Source: Apostichopus japonicus
Taxonomy: Eukaryota > Echinodermata > Holothuroidea > Aspidochirotida > Stichopodidae
Direction: 5' to 3'
DNA: 64,000 nucleotides
Assembly (NCBI RefSeq): GCF_037975245.1
Contig: NC_092574.1
Coordinates: 13,419,213-13,483,212 of the forward strand
A program made the position numbers and the translations under genes. Position 1 is the first letter of the stretch, and each line of letters opens with the position of its first letter. This document shows, one piece after another, positions 15,903-26,551 of this stretch. Under the pieces are notes generated by a model. It was not told where the DNA came from and did not search any database. It saw only the letters and a program-made list of their open reading frames with translations.

Positions 15903-16106
15903 ACCGGTATAAGGAATGTCGTTATTCCATTGTAGGCGTTTGTCACCTGTATCGAACAATACTAGTTCTGTTTTGGTGACATATTTGCCTTACTCTAGAG
16001 ATCAAACATGATGCTAACCAAATCGTAATCATTTGTGAATCCTAAAGCCGGATCTCGAAAAAGATATATATATATATATATATATCTTTTTCGAGATCCG
16101 GCTTAC
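15903..16106 (-). repeat. family T copy A (tail part) with mirrored end
   Basis: The sequence from ACCGGTATAAGG to GCCGGATCTCGAAAAAGAT matches the right-hand half of the copies at 40.5 and 42.4 kb, including the blocks GTAGGCGTTTGTCACC, GGTGACATAT and ACTCTAGAGATCAAACATG. The half carrying the tRNA-like module is absent. The copy ends in a TA tract at about 16066-16084, after which its last 21 bp recur in inverted orientation (to 16106), making a near-perfect hairpin spanning about 16045-16106. Confidence 0.8.
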
Positions 16107-18710
16107 ACACGTGTATTAAATTGACATTTATAAGAGTTTTAGGCTTTGGCTTTTATAATAAATAATTAATAATAACTAATAACGTTTGTACGGGTAGTTA
16201 AGATAGCGAATGAATAAGAAATGACATGTCAGATTTGTCAAAGTATTGATGACGTCATTGAAGGCACTGAAACCTGTTTGAATGATCTATTTAAAGCTCG
16301 TGCGAAAGTGCGATATATGTCATTCCATCGTAGGGATTGTCATTATCACTGTTGCATCAACGGTTGGTAAATCTGTTTTGATTAACCGTAATGTATGATA
16401 TGTACTTGTACTATTCAATTGTTTTGCTAGAGTTAGTCACGTAATCATGCGTAATGAGACGTTTGGTTTGATTTCCATTGACAGAGAGCAACTAAATTCT
16501 TTAAAAAAAAATATATAAAAAAAAATTATGAAAAGTTATCTCACCCAGACTATAGAGTGAGATAATTAAATGTCATCATGAATGTAATTATAAAGCATTA
16601 AAACAACAGAAAAAGGGTGAAATTGTTCTATCCAGGACTTCGACTGAGACGATTTATGAATTTAGTTTTTGACATTGGTGGTCGTTGTATAAGTAGAATC
16701 TAGGTATATGTAGTATTTCTAAACGCTGCATCTTTATAAAAAGTACATAGGAAATGAATTCCCAAGGCATGATGTTGTCTATGAGATCAGACAATGTACC
16801 CTATATAATACCCCCATTATATTGAGAAAACAGAGAGGATATGGGCTACAATGTATTCCATTGTTAGAAGTCCTTCTTGGTTTTCTCAACTTGTAGAAAT
16901 GTCTTATAATGACTTATGTAGGTGCAGATGTTTTAATTTGTGTGTACACGCCCCCCCTCCCCCCCCCCCCGCTCGGTGACAACAATGCATGAAATTTGAT
17001 TTCATGTTGATATGTAAATTAATTACTTATCAAATATAACATAATTCAATTCAGATCAGCATTTAGCCGAAGACTTGTCGACGTAAAGTGTATTTGAATT
17101 GATGCATATAAGCATTACTTTATAGATTACTGTATGTTATTGAAGGTTGGAACATGTGTTTGGCTTTTGATTGGCAGATGGAAGATTGGTAGTAGGTTCG
17201 TTTACATAGCTTTGTTTAGTATTCATAGCTTAGTTTAGTATAGTATTCAAGCATAGTTAGTCTAGTTTAGACCCAAGGATCAGGAAGCCTTACATGCAGT
17301 AACTTATTTGAGACCCTAACCGTGTTAGATCGTGAACGAACACCGGCTTATTTCAATCCTTCTCTTTTCGATGTGTGTTCAGAGGATAACGTGGCAGGGA
17401 TGTGTGTGAATTTGCTCCCATTCCTGCTCTCGGGACCGCCATTTAACATCCCCATCCGACGGACGAGAATGTATGCCCCAGCATCTGACCACTTTCTCAA
17501 TTACTGAGGTAGACAAAGGCACCCCATTCGACATCACTGCGGTGTATCCATGACGAACAAAGTTGTTAGTTATCAGCACTTGTACTCGATTTCATGAATT
17601 TGTACTCATACTGCTGGTATTTTGGAAATTTAGGGAAGATATTGATGCAAAACAAGTAATAATAAATTCATAATCATAAATCGAAATTGTACTTAGAGAA
17701 TTGCGCTCGTATACTATCTGTACTCACACCAATATGTGAATTCTTTATGTACGCGTACTCACTCAAGCTGTTGTACTCGTACCACAAGTCAGGCTATGTA
17801 GGGCATATTTGTCAGCAAAATATCACAGTATTCGAAGACATATTTAATTTCTGTATACATATTATGCTATATCCTCTTATATACAGCTATGTCCTATGTG
17901 GTGGCAAAAATTGTCCGTGACACCATCAATCAACATTACTAAACCACACACTAACATATAACCTAGATATAGAATCAAATATAGCGGTCACTGCAGAGTA
18001 GTGGCCAAACTGAAATAAAACAATGTTAGCAACAGTATCGTGAAGTTAAACATTCAGTTGAAACTGTTTGTGAAATGATCAGCCAAACCTTCAGTGTGAT
18101 TAGAATAATGGAAACGCCAAAGTTCTTCTATTTTGACATTTAAAGTGCTATTTTGTGAGAACGCAAAATCATCTTCTTTTTTTAAAATATTAGAAATGGC
18201 AAGCCAAAACAAAGTAAGATATAGTCTTTAATCCCTTATAACGCACGTCCCTAGATTCCCTAATAGTTTAAGCTCGTGTTAAAGCTTCAACATGCAGACA
18301 TGATGGAATAATTTAATGCTCTAGAGTCAAAATGAATCGTTTTGACAAAATCCCGTCTTTTTGGCGTCTGGAAAAGAGCACTTCACAATGGAGTCAATTC
18401 TATCACTGTACTTAGTTTCACAAAAGTATGAAATTTTAAATGACATAGCAATTTTTCTGCATTATCCGATTTTATCCAAGGAAACAAACAACACTGGTTT
18501 TTTTTATTATAAAATGCAGAGTTTTTTTATGTTGCTGTTGTTGTAAGAAACACGTGACAAAATATTACAGCTGTTTGAATTTTCAGACAAAAATTTTAAA
18601 CATGTACCGTCGTATAACGCACAGTTACTATATACGATGATTCCATATTACAGTAATATGCAACATTTTTTAAATTTCAACACAGAAATATGGAGATGGT
18701 TAAGTACTAG
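16107..18710. other. mostly featureless, AT-rich
   Basis: I see no supported gene. A pyrimidine/C-run lies at about 16951-16971. A TTTAGTATAGTATTCAAGCATAGTTTAG-like cryptic repeat occurs near 17212-17270. The degenerate minisatellite at 17577-17785 is listed separately. Confidence 0.5.
17577..17785 (+). repeat. degenerate relative of the 5.7-6.3 kb minisatellite
   Basis: The words CTTGTACTCG, TTTGTACTCATAC, CTGTACTCACACC and GTTGTACTCGTACC occur at irregular spacing here. They match the core of the 20-bp unit at 5.7-6.3 kb, but the array is too decayed to count units. Confidence 0.4.
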
Positions 18711-18843
18711 TACTGTAGCAAGTCACCCCTTGAGTCGAGTCTCAAGCCAAGACAAGTCAATTGTGGTCTAGTCACGACCCAAGTCATTCACTATAGTTTG
18801 CTCAAGTACATACAAGTCAAGCCAAGGAACGTCCATATTTTAA

Positions 18844-19060
18844 ATGAAAGGAAATCATTCATTTCAAATCAAAAAATTTTCAAATCGATCAAATAATTTT
18901 CAAATCAAACATTTTTCAAATCAGATCAGATCATTATCAAATCAAATCAAATCGATCATTTTCAAATCAAAACATTTGAAACAAGATCAGATCAGATTAA
19001 ATCATATCAAATCAACACCTATACGGCAAGTCAAATCAAATCAAAGTATCTGTCCGAGTC
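18844..19060. repeat. CAAATCAAA-type cryptic tandem repeat
   Basis: Irregular repeats of TTTTCAAATCAAA, AGATCAGATCA and CAAATCAAAT give a stretch rich in ATCAAA words. It follows directly on the CAAGTC-rich segment and may be part of the subterminal region of the putative transposon. Confidence 0.75.
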
Positions 19061-19295
19061 GACTGGAGTCACCTTGAGTGACATTGATTAATGTTAGCAC
19101 AACTGAAGACAGGATACATCCAAGAGCCTAAATACCAGTGGCGGACTGGCCCGTGACACGGGCATTTAGGCAACGATGGGCCGGGGTGGGCTGGGGAGCC
19201 TGGGAAAATTTACAGCCCATTTCACAGTAGTTAATAGAATACAGACGGGCTGTGTAGAAATATATATTTTAACTGTTGGAATCAGTCATGTAAAG

Positions 19296-19606
19296 ACTGT
19301 CCTCGATCTCTGCAGCTACAAGGTGCTCTTCAAGTTGAACCTTTTCACCGATGCTTACAAGAGCATTGGGCTTGCTTACAAGCTGCTGGTAACGCTACCT
19401 GTGTCACTAGTGGCATGTGAACGTTCTTTCTCTGCCTTGAAGAGACTCATAAAACCGTTTGAAGAAGTACAATGACACAAGAACATCTTGAGGCGTTCAT
19501 GTTGATGTCTGTGGAAAAAAAGGATCTAGGCCAAACTTGACACTAAAATATCATTGATGGTGTGGCTGCCAGAAGCAGCGCACTGTGTAGGCTCCTACTC
19601 TCGTAG
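19296..19606 (+). pseudogene. hAT transposase C-terminal dimerisation region, frameshifted
   Basis: One frame encodes LPVSLVACERSFSALKRL and upstream LNLFTDAYKSIGLAYKLLVT. This is the typical C-terminal hAT dimerisation motif (family pattern: L(T/L)xPV, then xxCERSFSxLK). That frame stops at 19473-19475. Homology resumes in another frame from the ATG at 19472 with MTQEHLEAFMLMSVEKKDL. After two stops, the same second frame reads IIDGVAARSSALCRLLLS to a TAG at 19604-19606, matching the usual end of ZMYM/DUF4371-like hAT proteins. The catalytic core and the N-terminal zinc finger are not visible. This is a dead fragment with at least one frameshift and two stops. The family call is solid and the exact hAT lineage is not. 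Confidence 0.82.
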
Positions 19607-22067
19607 ACTTGACATGTGCTCGTGTTATTGAACATATATGTTTAAGTGGATTTTATTTAGGTTTTTTCAATTTTTTTCAAGCAAGTTGTCACAAAATACT
19701 TGAAAAACTAATTAAAATCCAGTATAAAACTTATATTTTTGCCTATTTTTGTTTACGTTTTTAACTTTCCTCAGTTTAATCAAGTGTTGCTTCTGGAAAT
19801 TATTGTTGGGTCTTTTTTTAAAGGATTATTGTAACCTACAAAATTACAAAATTGAGATATATAGCACCATTTTGCATCTAGGCATTCCTTAACTTCAAAA
19901 AATCTCAATGGGGAGGGGGACACCCCCTCCTCTTAGACCACTACGTTTACGTAAGCTACAAGTCCCAACATTTTGTTATTTTGCAGTTCTACTTATAATT
20001 AGTCAACTTACATTATTATTGAAATACTCATTATTGTTTTGAAAAGGCTATGGTTTGCCATATAGAAATGTTGCCACGAAAATAGGTAATTCAGAGAGAT
20101 ATATAATTATGTCTGGCTGACTGAAACGTCACAGTCAGAGAGTAAAATGTATTGTCATCTATTCAAAATGGTGGCATGGTATAGTAAAACAAATTATTTG
20201 AACATTTTCATTTAAAAAACAAACATGAATCTGTAGATGCCTTAAAAGGTTCCATTGTCAACTATGGTAGCTTAATTCCTATCTATATATTTTATGTTGC
20301 TGTTTCCATGCATCGTTCTTATTTTATTTCTTTTGTTGAGCAATTGCCTTGTGCAACAACCTGTTGAAATCATATGGGCGGTATATGTTAAGCTAACAGG
20401 TGTCAACACTATAGTGTATCGTGACTAATTCAAATCAAAGGATCACACGAAACTTTGACGCTAACAAATTCATATCCAGTTCGAACCTTTATACCCATGC
20501 TGATGCTCTCATGTATTATAATATAAAGTTTGAATATAATTCTATTTATGCAAATTCCTAGTATGCTTATACGTTAATTGTTATGCATGATGTTTATTCA
20601 AGGTTACCTAATTTTCACCCCAAGGTGTGTTATAACACCCGTAAACATATGTTACAGCTGCAGTAGATGCTACTGTGGAAAAATTACTAACAGACGAATT
20701 CATTACTCAAACACTGTTTCAACTAATGACTGGTTAGGAGTCTAAGAAAAAACTGCCCCTGTGTTTGACTTCTAAGTATACCATGTAAATATGCTTCAAA
20801 TTGCCGATTTTAAGCGTTTTACAGTAAAGTGTCATCCCCTTTCTGTCGAAATTATTGGCGAAACCTTTAGACGGTCTGGTTAATTCAGTCAATCATTATG
20901 CATAGGATTGTGTATTTAGTATTTACTGTTTGTAAATCCTCAGAAGCAACTGGTCATAAATGTAACACATAACATTAATTGTTGTCTCGTTGTTTATCTC
21001 ATGTTTATTCAACAGTTCCTTTTGTTATCAGCGTAAATGTGTATCAGCACTTATTTGAACCTCGAGTCAGAAAACTGTAAATCTTTGATTTCCGTGCACG
21101 TTCCTAAAAAATAGAAGTCATTTTAAAGTTTTCATTATGTACAAGCACCATTGGTCACTGTATGACTGGAATAATTAACCGTGTACTATGCACATGTATG
21201 TATATTTTTATTTGTGCCATTTCGATTTCCATTAAGCACAAAGTCCACCTTTCTCTCTTGGCATACAAACCTTGTCTATAGACCTTTTTTATTTATAGAC
21301 TATATGTTTTAGAGAGAAAGCGCCGTTTTTGACATTACAACAACCAGGAGTCTTAATTCCTGCTGTTATATACTTTGCAGAGCTCATGTTTGTTTTCTGT
21401 ACCAGGGGAAGTTATATATAGCTCTTTCATACTTCTCGTTTTATTCCTTTTTTCTTCCGGTATTAACGCTTTGATGGTTTGACTGCAATAAAGTGTGTTC
21501 TATTCTTTGGTTGTCTGCAGCATAATGTCAAACAGTTCGGCCAATTTCGGTGTTGAACACTAACCTGTTTAGTCATAACATAATGTAAAGTCTGTCTAGA
21601 GTCCTGCTCTGTTCTTTTCGAAGGTTGTAATTAGTATATTCCGTTGTTTAAGTGAGTATTTTTCTTCAAGGAATACTCTAGATTCTATTTTATTGACTTA
21701 GCCATCCCCTGCTTTGTCCTCGAGTACTTGGCTGACTCGTGCCAAGTGTCGGTCCAGTCTGCATCGAGTCAATTCACTTTGGTTTAATCTCGCGTAGGCT
21801 GGTCAGTTTGTATCGCTGACTCGAGTCAAGACAAGTAACATAAAGTCCGAGCCAGTGACTTGGTATTTCACCATGACTGTAAACTTCAACTCATAATACC
21901 CTAATCGTCACAGGGGTATTATATATCACATATATCCTTCCATTATAGTGGAACTTCCATATCCAACCCTCTCCCCACCCCCTCCCCCCAATGTAGTTAG
22001 TTACGTATCTAAAATGATATCCCCGTATTACTCTTTTTTATCACTGTTCCTTACACTGAAAAAATAA

Positions 22068-22315
22068 ACTAGTCAATATTGCCACGGACCAACGTTAAAT
22101 TAGTCTGTAACGTTAGTCAATGCACACGAACTAGCAAAAATCTTCGTTTCATCGCTGCTTCTTAGTCAGTTTACACTGACTAAGGAAAATATAATCACAG
22201 CTTAGTCGGTGGCGACGGACTAAGGTATTTTAACCCATGGACTAAGAACAATACGGACACCCGATTTACGCCATAATCGTAGCTTAGTCGGTGTCGACGG
22301 ACTAATGTATTTTAA
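22068..22315. repeat. left subterminal TTAGTC array
   Basis: TTAGTC or GACTAA words recur in both orientations, for example CTTAGTCGG followed 8-9 bp later by CGGACTAAG (twice, near 22202 and 22284) and CTTAGTCAG ... CTGACTAAG near 22161. Each pair is a small inverted repeat. The pattern fits binding sites for an element-encoded protein, by analogy with plant CACTA subterminal repeats. Confidence 0.8.
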
Positions 22316-23950
22316 CCCAATTCGATTCACTTCAATTTGGAAACCGAGAGGCAACGGCAGCTTGCTGGACTTGGCATAGTTTCATACGATCACTCTAAGC
22401 AACTTTCAACCGTAAATCACCCAAGAAGGTCTTTAGAAGAATGGAGGTATTAACTGCCATCATCGGCCTTCCTGTTATTCCTTTAACTTGAAGGTAAAAT
22501 TAAAGTTAATTGTTAGGCCACTGGCACTAGTACTGTATTATGGTTAGTGTAACGCTACCGTTGTCACGCTGGCGTTTCGCAATACACAAGTGCAATGACA
22601 GTGAGTAGCCTATAGGCTTCTACTGGGTACTGCAGTGCATTCTCAACACTAAAGTGTGCATTCTAAACACCAATTAACAATGTGTTATGTGTGTATTGGG
22701 CTAGATTGAACAGTGGCACATAATCTTCTAATTTATTCCCAAACAAATGCTGGAACTATAAGTCTCAATAGTTTATTTGAAGTCTACACTCATTTGGTAA
22801 AGATTTCCTGTAATTTCCCATGTGAATCTAAATGGGTAGGCTTTCTGATATTGAATAAGCAAGGCTAGACCTTCAAACGTACAGTCACAGTAGGCTGAAC
22901 AAATTATGTTGGCTAGTCAACGGTATTATATGTTGCGAGCAGTCAGGATGCACGCTTCAGTTCTATTTAACCTTTTCATTTATCATTTTTTAGTATTTAA
23001 TTTCCGGTCACGCCCAGGAAACAATTGCGACATTCCTTCACGGTCGACTTGTTTACTGTAAGAAGTATTAACCGTTTTTTCTCAGGAAAGCTTGATAGTC
23101 TGAAGTTATTATAACATGTGCTTTTAGTATACTGCCAAAAGAGTAAGTTGTTGTATTTGTATTGATATTTTATGTAGAAGTAACGGAAAATTTAGTATGT
23201 TTAGTTTGGTCTAATTGCACGTTTTTTTTTTCTTCTGTCCAATGTAGTGCAGGGTTCACTTGCGCGAATTCAAATTATTCTGTTTATGTATATGTATATG
23301 CATCGATTCGTAGATTATGATGTTTTTTTGACATTTATTTGTAATTCAAGCATATCTGTTTAGTAGCAAAGTTTAAAGGTTAAGATTAATTAGTTTTCTC
23401 TTTTTGATCCTAGATTGAATGAAACTCATTGACGTAAATAATTGATCAGATCATACAGTTTAACGCAGTTCCTAAAACTCTGGGTATTCTCTAGTCTTCG
23501 CCGGTCCATTATATACTTTAGTACTACTAGTAAGACTAAATCAAAACGACCGAAAGACAAACTTAGTGTAACAAAGTACTGATTCTCCTCTAGCCTAGGT
23601 CTAAATAGGCTTGTTATGTGAGCAAGCAAAATAACAACTAAAAACGATTATGCCTATAAATAAGTTGGCTCAGTGCATTTCTGTTTCTAAAATTTTATAT
23701 TTTTAAAGATCATAAAAACAAACAAAGATTTAGCCTATGTTTTATTATCTCTGTATTCTGGGCATTTGATTCTGGTTGCAATGGTGATGACACTCTCGTT
23801 CAAATTTTCAGCTTTATACAGTCTGCTTCAAACTTTGGGATTGTTTTTTGAGACTATAGTGGAAGCAAATCTCACATAACTTTGTGGTGACAACTTTTTT
23901 TTTGTTCTTTTTCAAATGATGAATACTTTGCTGTTTTTTTTTTCCAGCAG

Positions 23951-24162
23951 GAATTGAAAAGCCAAATATCTAAGTCAAGGGTGAGGTTTCCTGTGATGTA
24001 CGACACCAGTGTGGAGGCAACAACAGAAGAGGAGAACTGTGTTATATATGGCTTAAAGACATGTTTTAAGATGATATATTGGTACCCTTCGCAGAACAAA
24101 AGAGTTTATCCAAGAGTCCAAAAAGCAAAGGAACAAGTACCATAGAGAAAAAAGATGGAAGA
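23951..24162 (+). CDS. exon-like segment inside the CACTA-like element
   Basis: A polypyrimidine run ending TTTTTCCAGCAG precedes position 23951, and the segment ends at a good donor (GTGAGT at 24163). In the open frame it encodes about 64 residues starting ELKSQISKSRVRFPVMYD and containing EEENCVIYGLKTCFKMIYWYP. A TAG falls at 24143-24145, shortly before the donor. In another frame the last codons before the donor read TIEKKDGR and continue sensibly into the next exon-like segment, so a frameshift near the AAAAAGC run is possible. I do not recognise the protein. No ATG is required if this is an internal exon. It could be part of the element's own gene, a captured host exon or chance. Confidence 0.25.
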
Positions 24163-24300
24163 GTGAGTTTAACTATTGTACCCAACTGTTTAATGATATT
24201 AAAGATACTTTTCATAACCTGTTTTAAAAAAAAAAAAACAGTCTAGTATATCATTTACGTGCAAGCTTCATAAGTTTGGTCAAATTTTCACTGATCTGTA

Positions 24301-25533
24301 GAGCGGGAGTCCAGAGGGTTTGGTTAGCTGGGAAGGTAACCAATTGCCTGGTACATCACAATGTTCACAATGCATTCCTGTATATGAACCCTGACGACTG
24401 GCAAACCGACTGTGGTGGATGTGGCTGGGAGAGCAATTTAATGTCACCTAATAGCTAACCTAGATCAGCTTTCATGGTAACCACATCAAAGTAAGAACAA
24501 TGTGTCAGGTATGGCCCCAAGAGCAACAAATGGCCATCGCCAGTAATTATTGGTGGTGGGGTACCCCTGCCAGTGATCAACAATTGACCCATCACGGCTG
24601 ACCTAGGTCAGCTCATGAGGTAACCACTTGAAACCTACTGGAAAATGTTAGTTAGGACTTCAGATAAAAGGGATGGGCATTGCCAGTAATTTTTATTGGT
24701 GGGGTACCCCTGCCAGTAGACCCCAATATGCCCATCCCCTCATTGACCTAGGTGAGCTCATGATTTGACCAGTTGAAACCTACAGGAAAATGATAGGTAT
24801 CACTTCATATGTAAGGATGGGCATTTCCAGTATTTTATATTGGTGGGCCACCACTGCCAGAGTCCACCCATCCCTTACATATAGAATCCTGTCAATCATT
24901 TTCCAGTAGTTTTCAACTGGTTACCTCATGAGCTAATCTAGGTCAATGGGGGATGGGCATTTTGGGGGTCTACTGGCAGGGTTACCCCACCAATGTAAAT
25001 GACTAATAATGCCCATCCCTGACATATGAAGTGATACCTATCATTTCCAGTAATTTTTCAACTGGTTATCTCATGAGCTCATCTAGGTCAATGGGAGATG
25101 GGCATTTTGGGGGTCTACTGGCAGGGGTACCCCACTAATAAAAATTACTGGCAATGCCCATCAGTTGTATCTGAAGTCCTAACCAACATTTTCCAGTAGG
25201 TTTCAAGTGGTTACCTCATGAGCTGACCTAGGTCAGCCTTGAGGGGTCAATTATAGATCACTGGCAGGGGTACCCCGCCACCAATAATTACTGGCAATAG
25301 CCATTTGTTGCTCTTGGGGCCATACCTGACACATTGTACTTACTTTGATGTGTTACCATGCAAACTGATCTAGGTTAGCTATCAGGTGACTTTAAAATTG
25401 CTCTCCCAGCCACACTCACCACAGTCGGTTGCCAGTCGTCTGGTTTTCATATACAGGAATGCACTGTGAACATTGTGATGTACAAGGCAATTGGTTACCT
25501 TCCCAGCTAACCAAACCCGCTGGGCTCCCGGTC
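24301..25533. repeat. large inverted repeat made of about 143-bp units
   Basis: The left arm starts GAGCGGGAGTCCAG and the right arm ends CTGGGCTCCCGGTC, its inverted counterpart. Blocks such as GGTTTGGTTAGCTGGGAAGG, AGGTATGGCCCCAAGAGC and GTGGGGTACCCCTGCCAGT occur in both arms in opposite orientation. The centre is near 24844, where TATGTAAGGATGGG faces CCCATCCCTTACATA. Each arm is itself tandem, with about 143-bp units carrying CCTAGGTCAGCTCATGAGG followed by GGGATGGGCATTGCCAGTAA. I count three units in the left arm (starting near 24457, 24600 and 24743) and four in the right (near 24927, 25073, 25217 and 25359). The similar ORFs in the two arms (AGVQRVWLAGK and GAQRVWLAGK, on opposite strands) are mirror images produced by the palindrome. 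Confidence 0.93.
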
Positions 25534-25787
25534 TATTGGGATCATTATTAACATGATTAACATAATTATTAAGCTTTGAAAAATAACTTGGTGTTATGCT
25601 GTTCAAAGCTAATAATTATTTGGTAAAGCTGCTATTCCTGGCTTATAATTTGAGGGACCTAGATTTAAATGTATACCTCCCAATATGTTATAAAATTTTA
25701 ATGTAAATGTATGTTTATGATAATGTGAGTTATCATGTGCTATATCTGTATCTGCGCTTACACGTATATCATGTTTTCTGTTCACAG

Positions 25788-26035
25788 GTCAATAATGGTG
25801 CAGATTTTGGCTTCCTGAAGACAAGTGGGAGGCCATTTGTAGTTAAGAGGAACACTCTTTGCTCGTGAAGACTTAACTGGTGTCGATTTGGGGTACCACT
25901 TTAAAACGAAAGTCATGAGGAACCCTTGCCCAAGATTCAACTTTGCATTATTATGCAGTGCTATACTTTTGCGATTCATGTTTGATCCATGAACTTGTCT
26001 TAACTTTATTGGAATAAAATCATATTTTCAGATTT
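25788..26035 (+). CDS. terminal exon-like segment with polyA signal, CACTA-like element
   Basis: A pyrimidine-rich acceptor (TTTTCTGTTCACAG) ends at 25787. The following sequence, in the frame that joins to TIEKKDGR of the upstream exon-like segment, reads VNNGADFGFLKTSGRPFVVK and stops soon after (TGA at about 25867). An AATAAA signal lies at 26013-26018, so this could be a last exon plus a short 3' UTR. The intron between the two segments would contain the whole 1.2-kb inverted repeat. The product is unrecognised. The exon structure is inferred from splice-like signals only. Confidence 0.25.
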
Positions 26036-26159
26036 TTGTTTACAGTGATTTCTTCTCTATCTGTCGAAAGTCAGCCTTTGTAGACATCAGAAGTTTTATC
26101 AGAAATAAATACTGCCAACGTACACATTATTTGTGTTTCTTCTGCTCTCTTTTCTTTCA

Positions 26160-26545
26160 GTGATGCTAGTCAGTGAAACTAGTCGGGTTTAATTCTTTCA
26201 GTGATTCTAGTCAGTGCAACTAGTCAGTCGATACCGACTAAGAAAGGTTAGTCGGGAGAGGCACCATCCTGACTAATGTAAAACCTGCTATAAACTAGTC
26301 GGTGGCTCATATAAATTAGTCGGTAAAGACCGACTAATGTCACCAACTAATGTAACTGACTAATATACATTTACCGACTAAGAAATTGTTGATCGACTAA
26401 GCTGACGGACTAAGATGACCTACTAAGAAATCCAACTGACTAAGGAATAAATTAGTCGGTATAGCAAGTGACTAAGGCTATGTTAGTCGGGAGAGGCACC
26501 AGATGGACTAACGTTATGTTAGTCGGTGAACCAATTTAAGTTTTC
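26160..26545. repeat. right subterminal TTAGTCGG/CCGACTAA array
   Basis: By eye there are about twenty or more TTAGTCGG, CTAGTC(G/A)G, CCGACTAA and related words in under 400 bp, in both orientations. The longer block TTAGTCGGGAGAGGCACCA occurs twice (near 26250 and 26484). The array is denser than the left one and runs to the CACTG terminus. Confidence 0.88.
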
Positions 26546-26551
26546 AGTGTA

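Larger units (their letters stand above)
18711..21885. mobile_element. possible decayed DNA transposon with AAGTC-rich ends
   Basis: The left region (about 18711-19080) has repeated AAGTC, GAGTC and CAAGTC words. The right region (about 21720-21885) carries the same words mainly on the opposite strand, including CGAGTCAAGACAAGT. CCAAGACAAGTC-like and CAAGTCAC motifs are shared by the two ends in inverted orientation. A hAT transposase C-terminus lies between them. Many hAT-like elements have short terminal inverted repeats with subterminal word repeats, so this could be one old element. I could not fix exact termini or a target duplication, and the transposase relic may belong to a nested insertion. 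Confidence 0.3.
22054..26549. mobile_element. CACTA/EnSpm-like DNA transposon, apparently non-autonomous
   Basis: The left end is CACTGAAAAAATAAACTAGT and the right end, reverse complemented, is CACTGAAAACTTAAATTGGT. Nine bases are identical and similarity continues beyond them. Both ends are flanked by TA (22052-22053 and 26550-26551), a possible 2-bp target duplication. Just inside each end are clusters of TTAGTCGG or CCGACTAA words in both orientations. CACTA/EnSpm elements are known for CACTA/CACTG termini, 2-3 bp duplications and subterminal short repeats, so I infer that superfamily. I see no recognisable CACTA transposase. The interior holds exon-like segments and a 1.2-kb inverted repeat. 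The superfamily is an inference; that this is a discrete 4.5-kb unit is well supported by the matching ends. Confidence 0.7.

Noticed and set aside
24276-25606. Two similar ORFs on opposite strands containing QRVWLAGKVTNCLVHHNVH
   Set aside because: The similarity is explained by the two arms of the inverted repeat, and neither shows start or splice signals.
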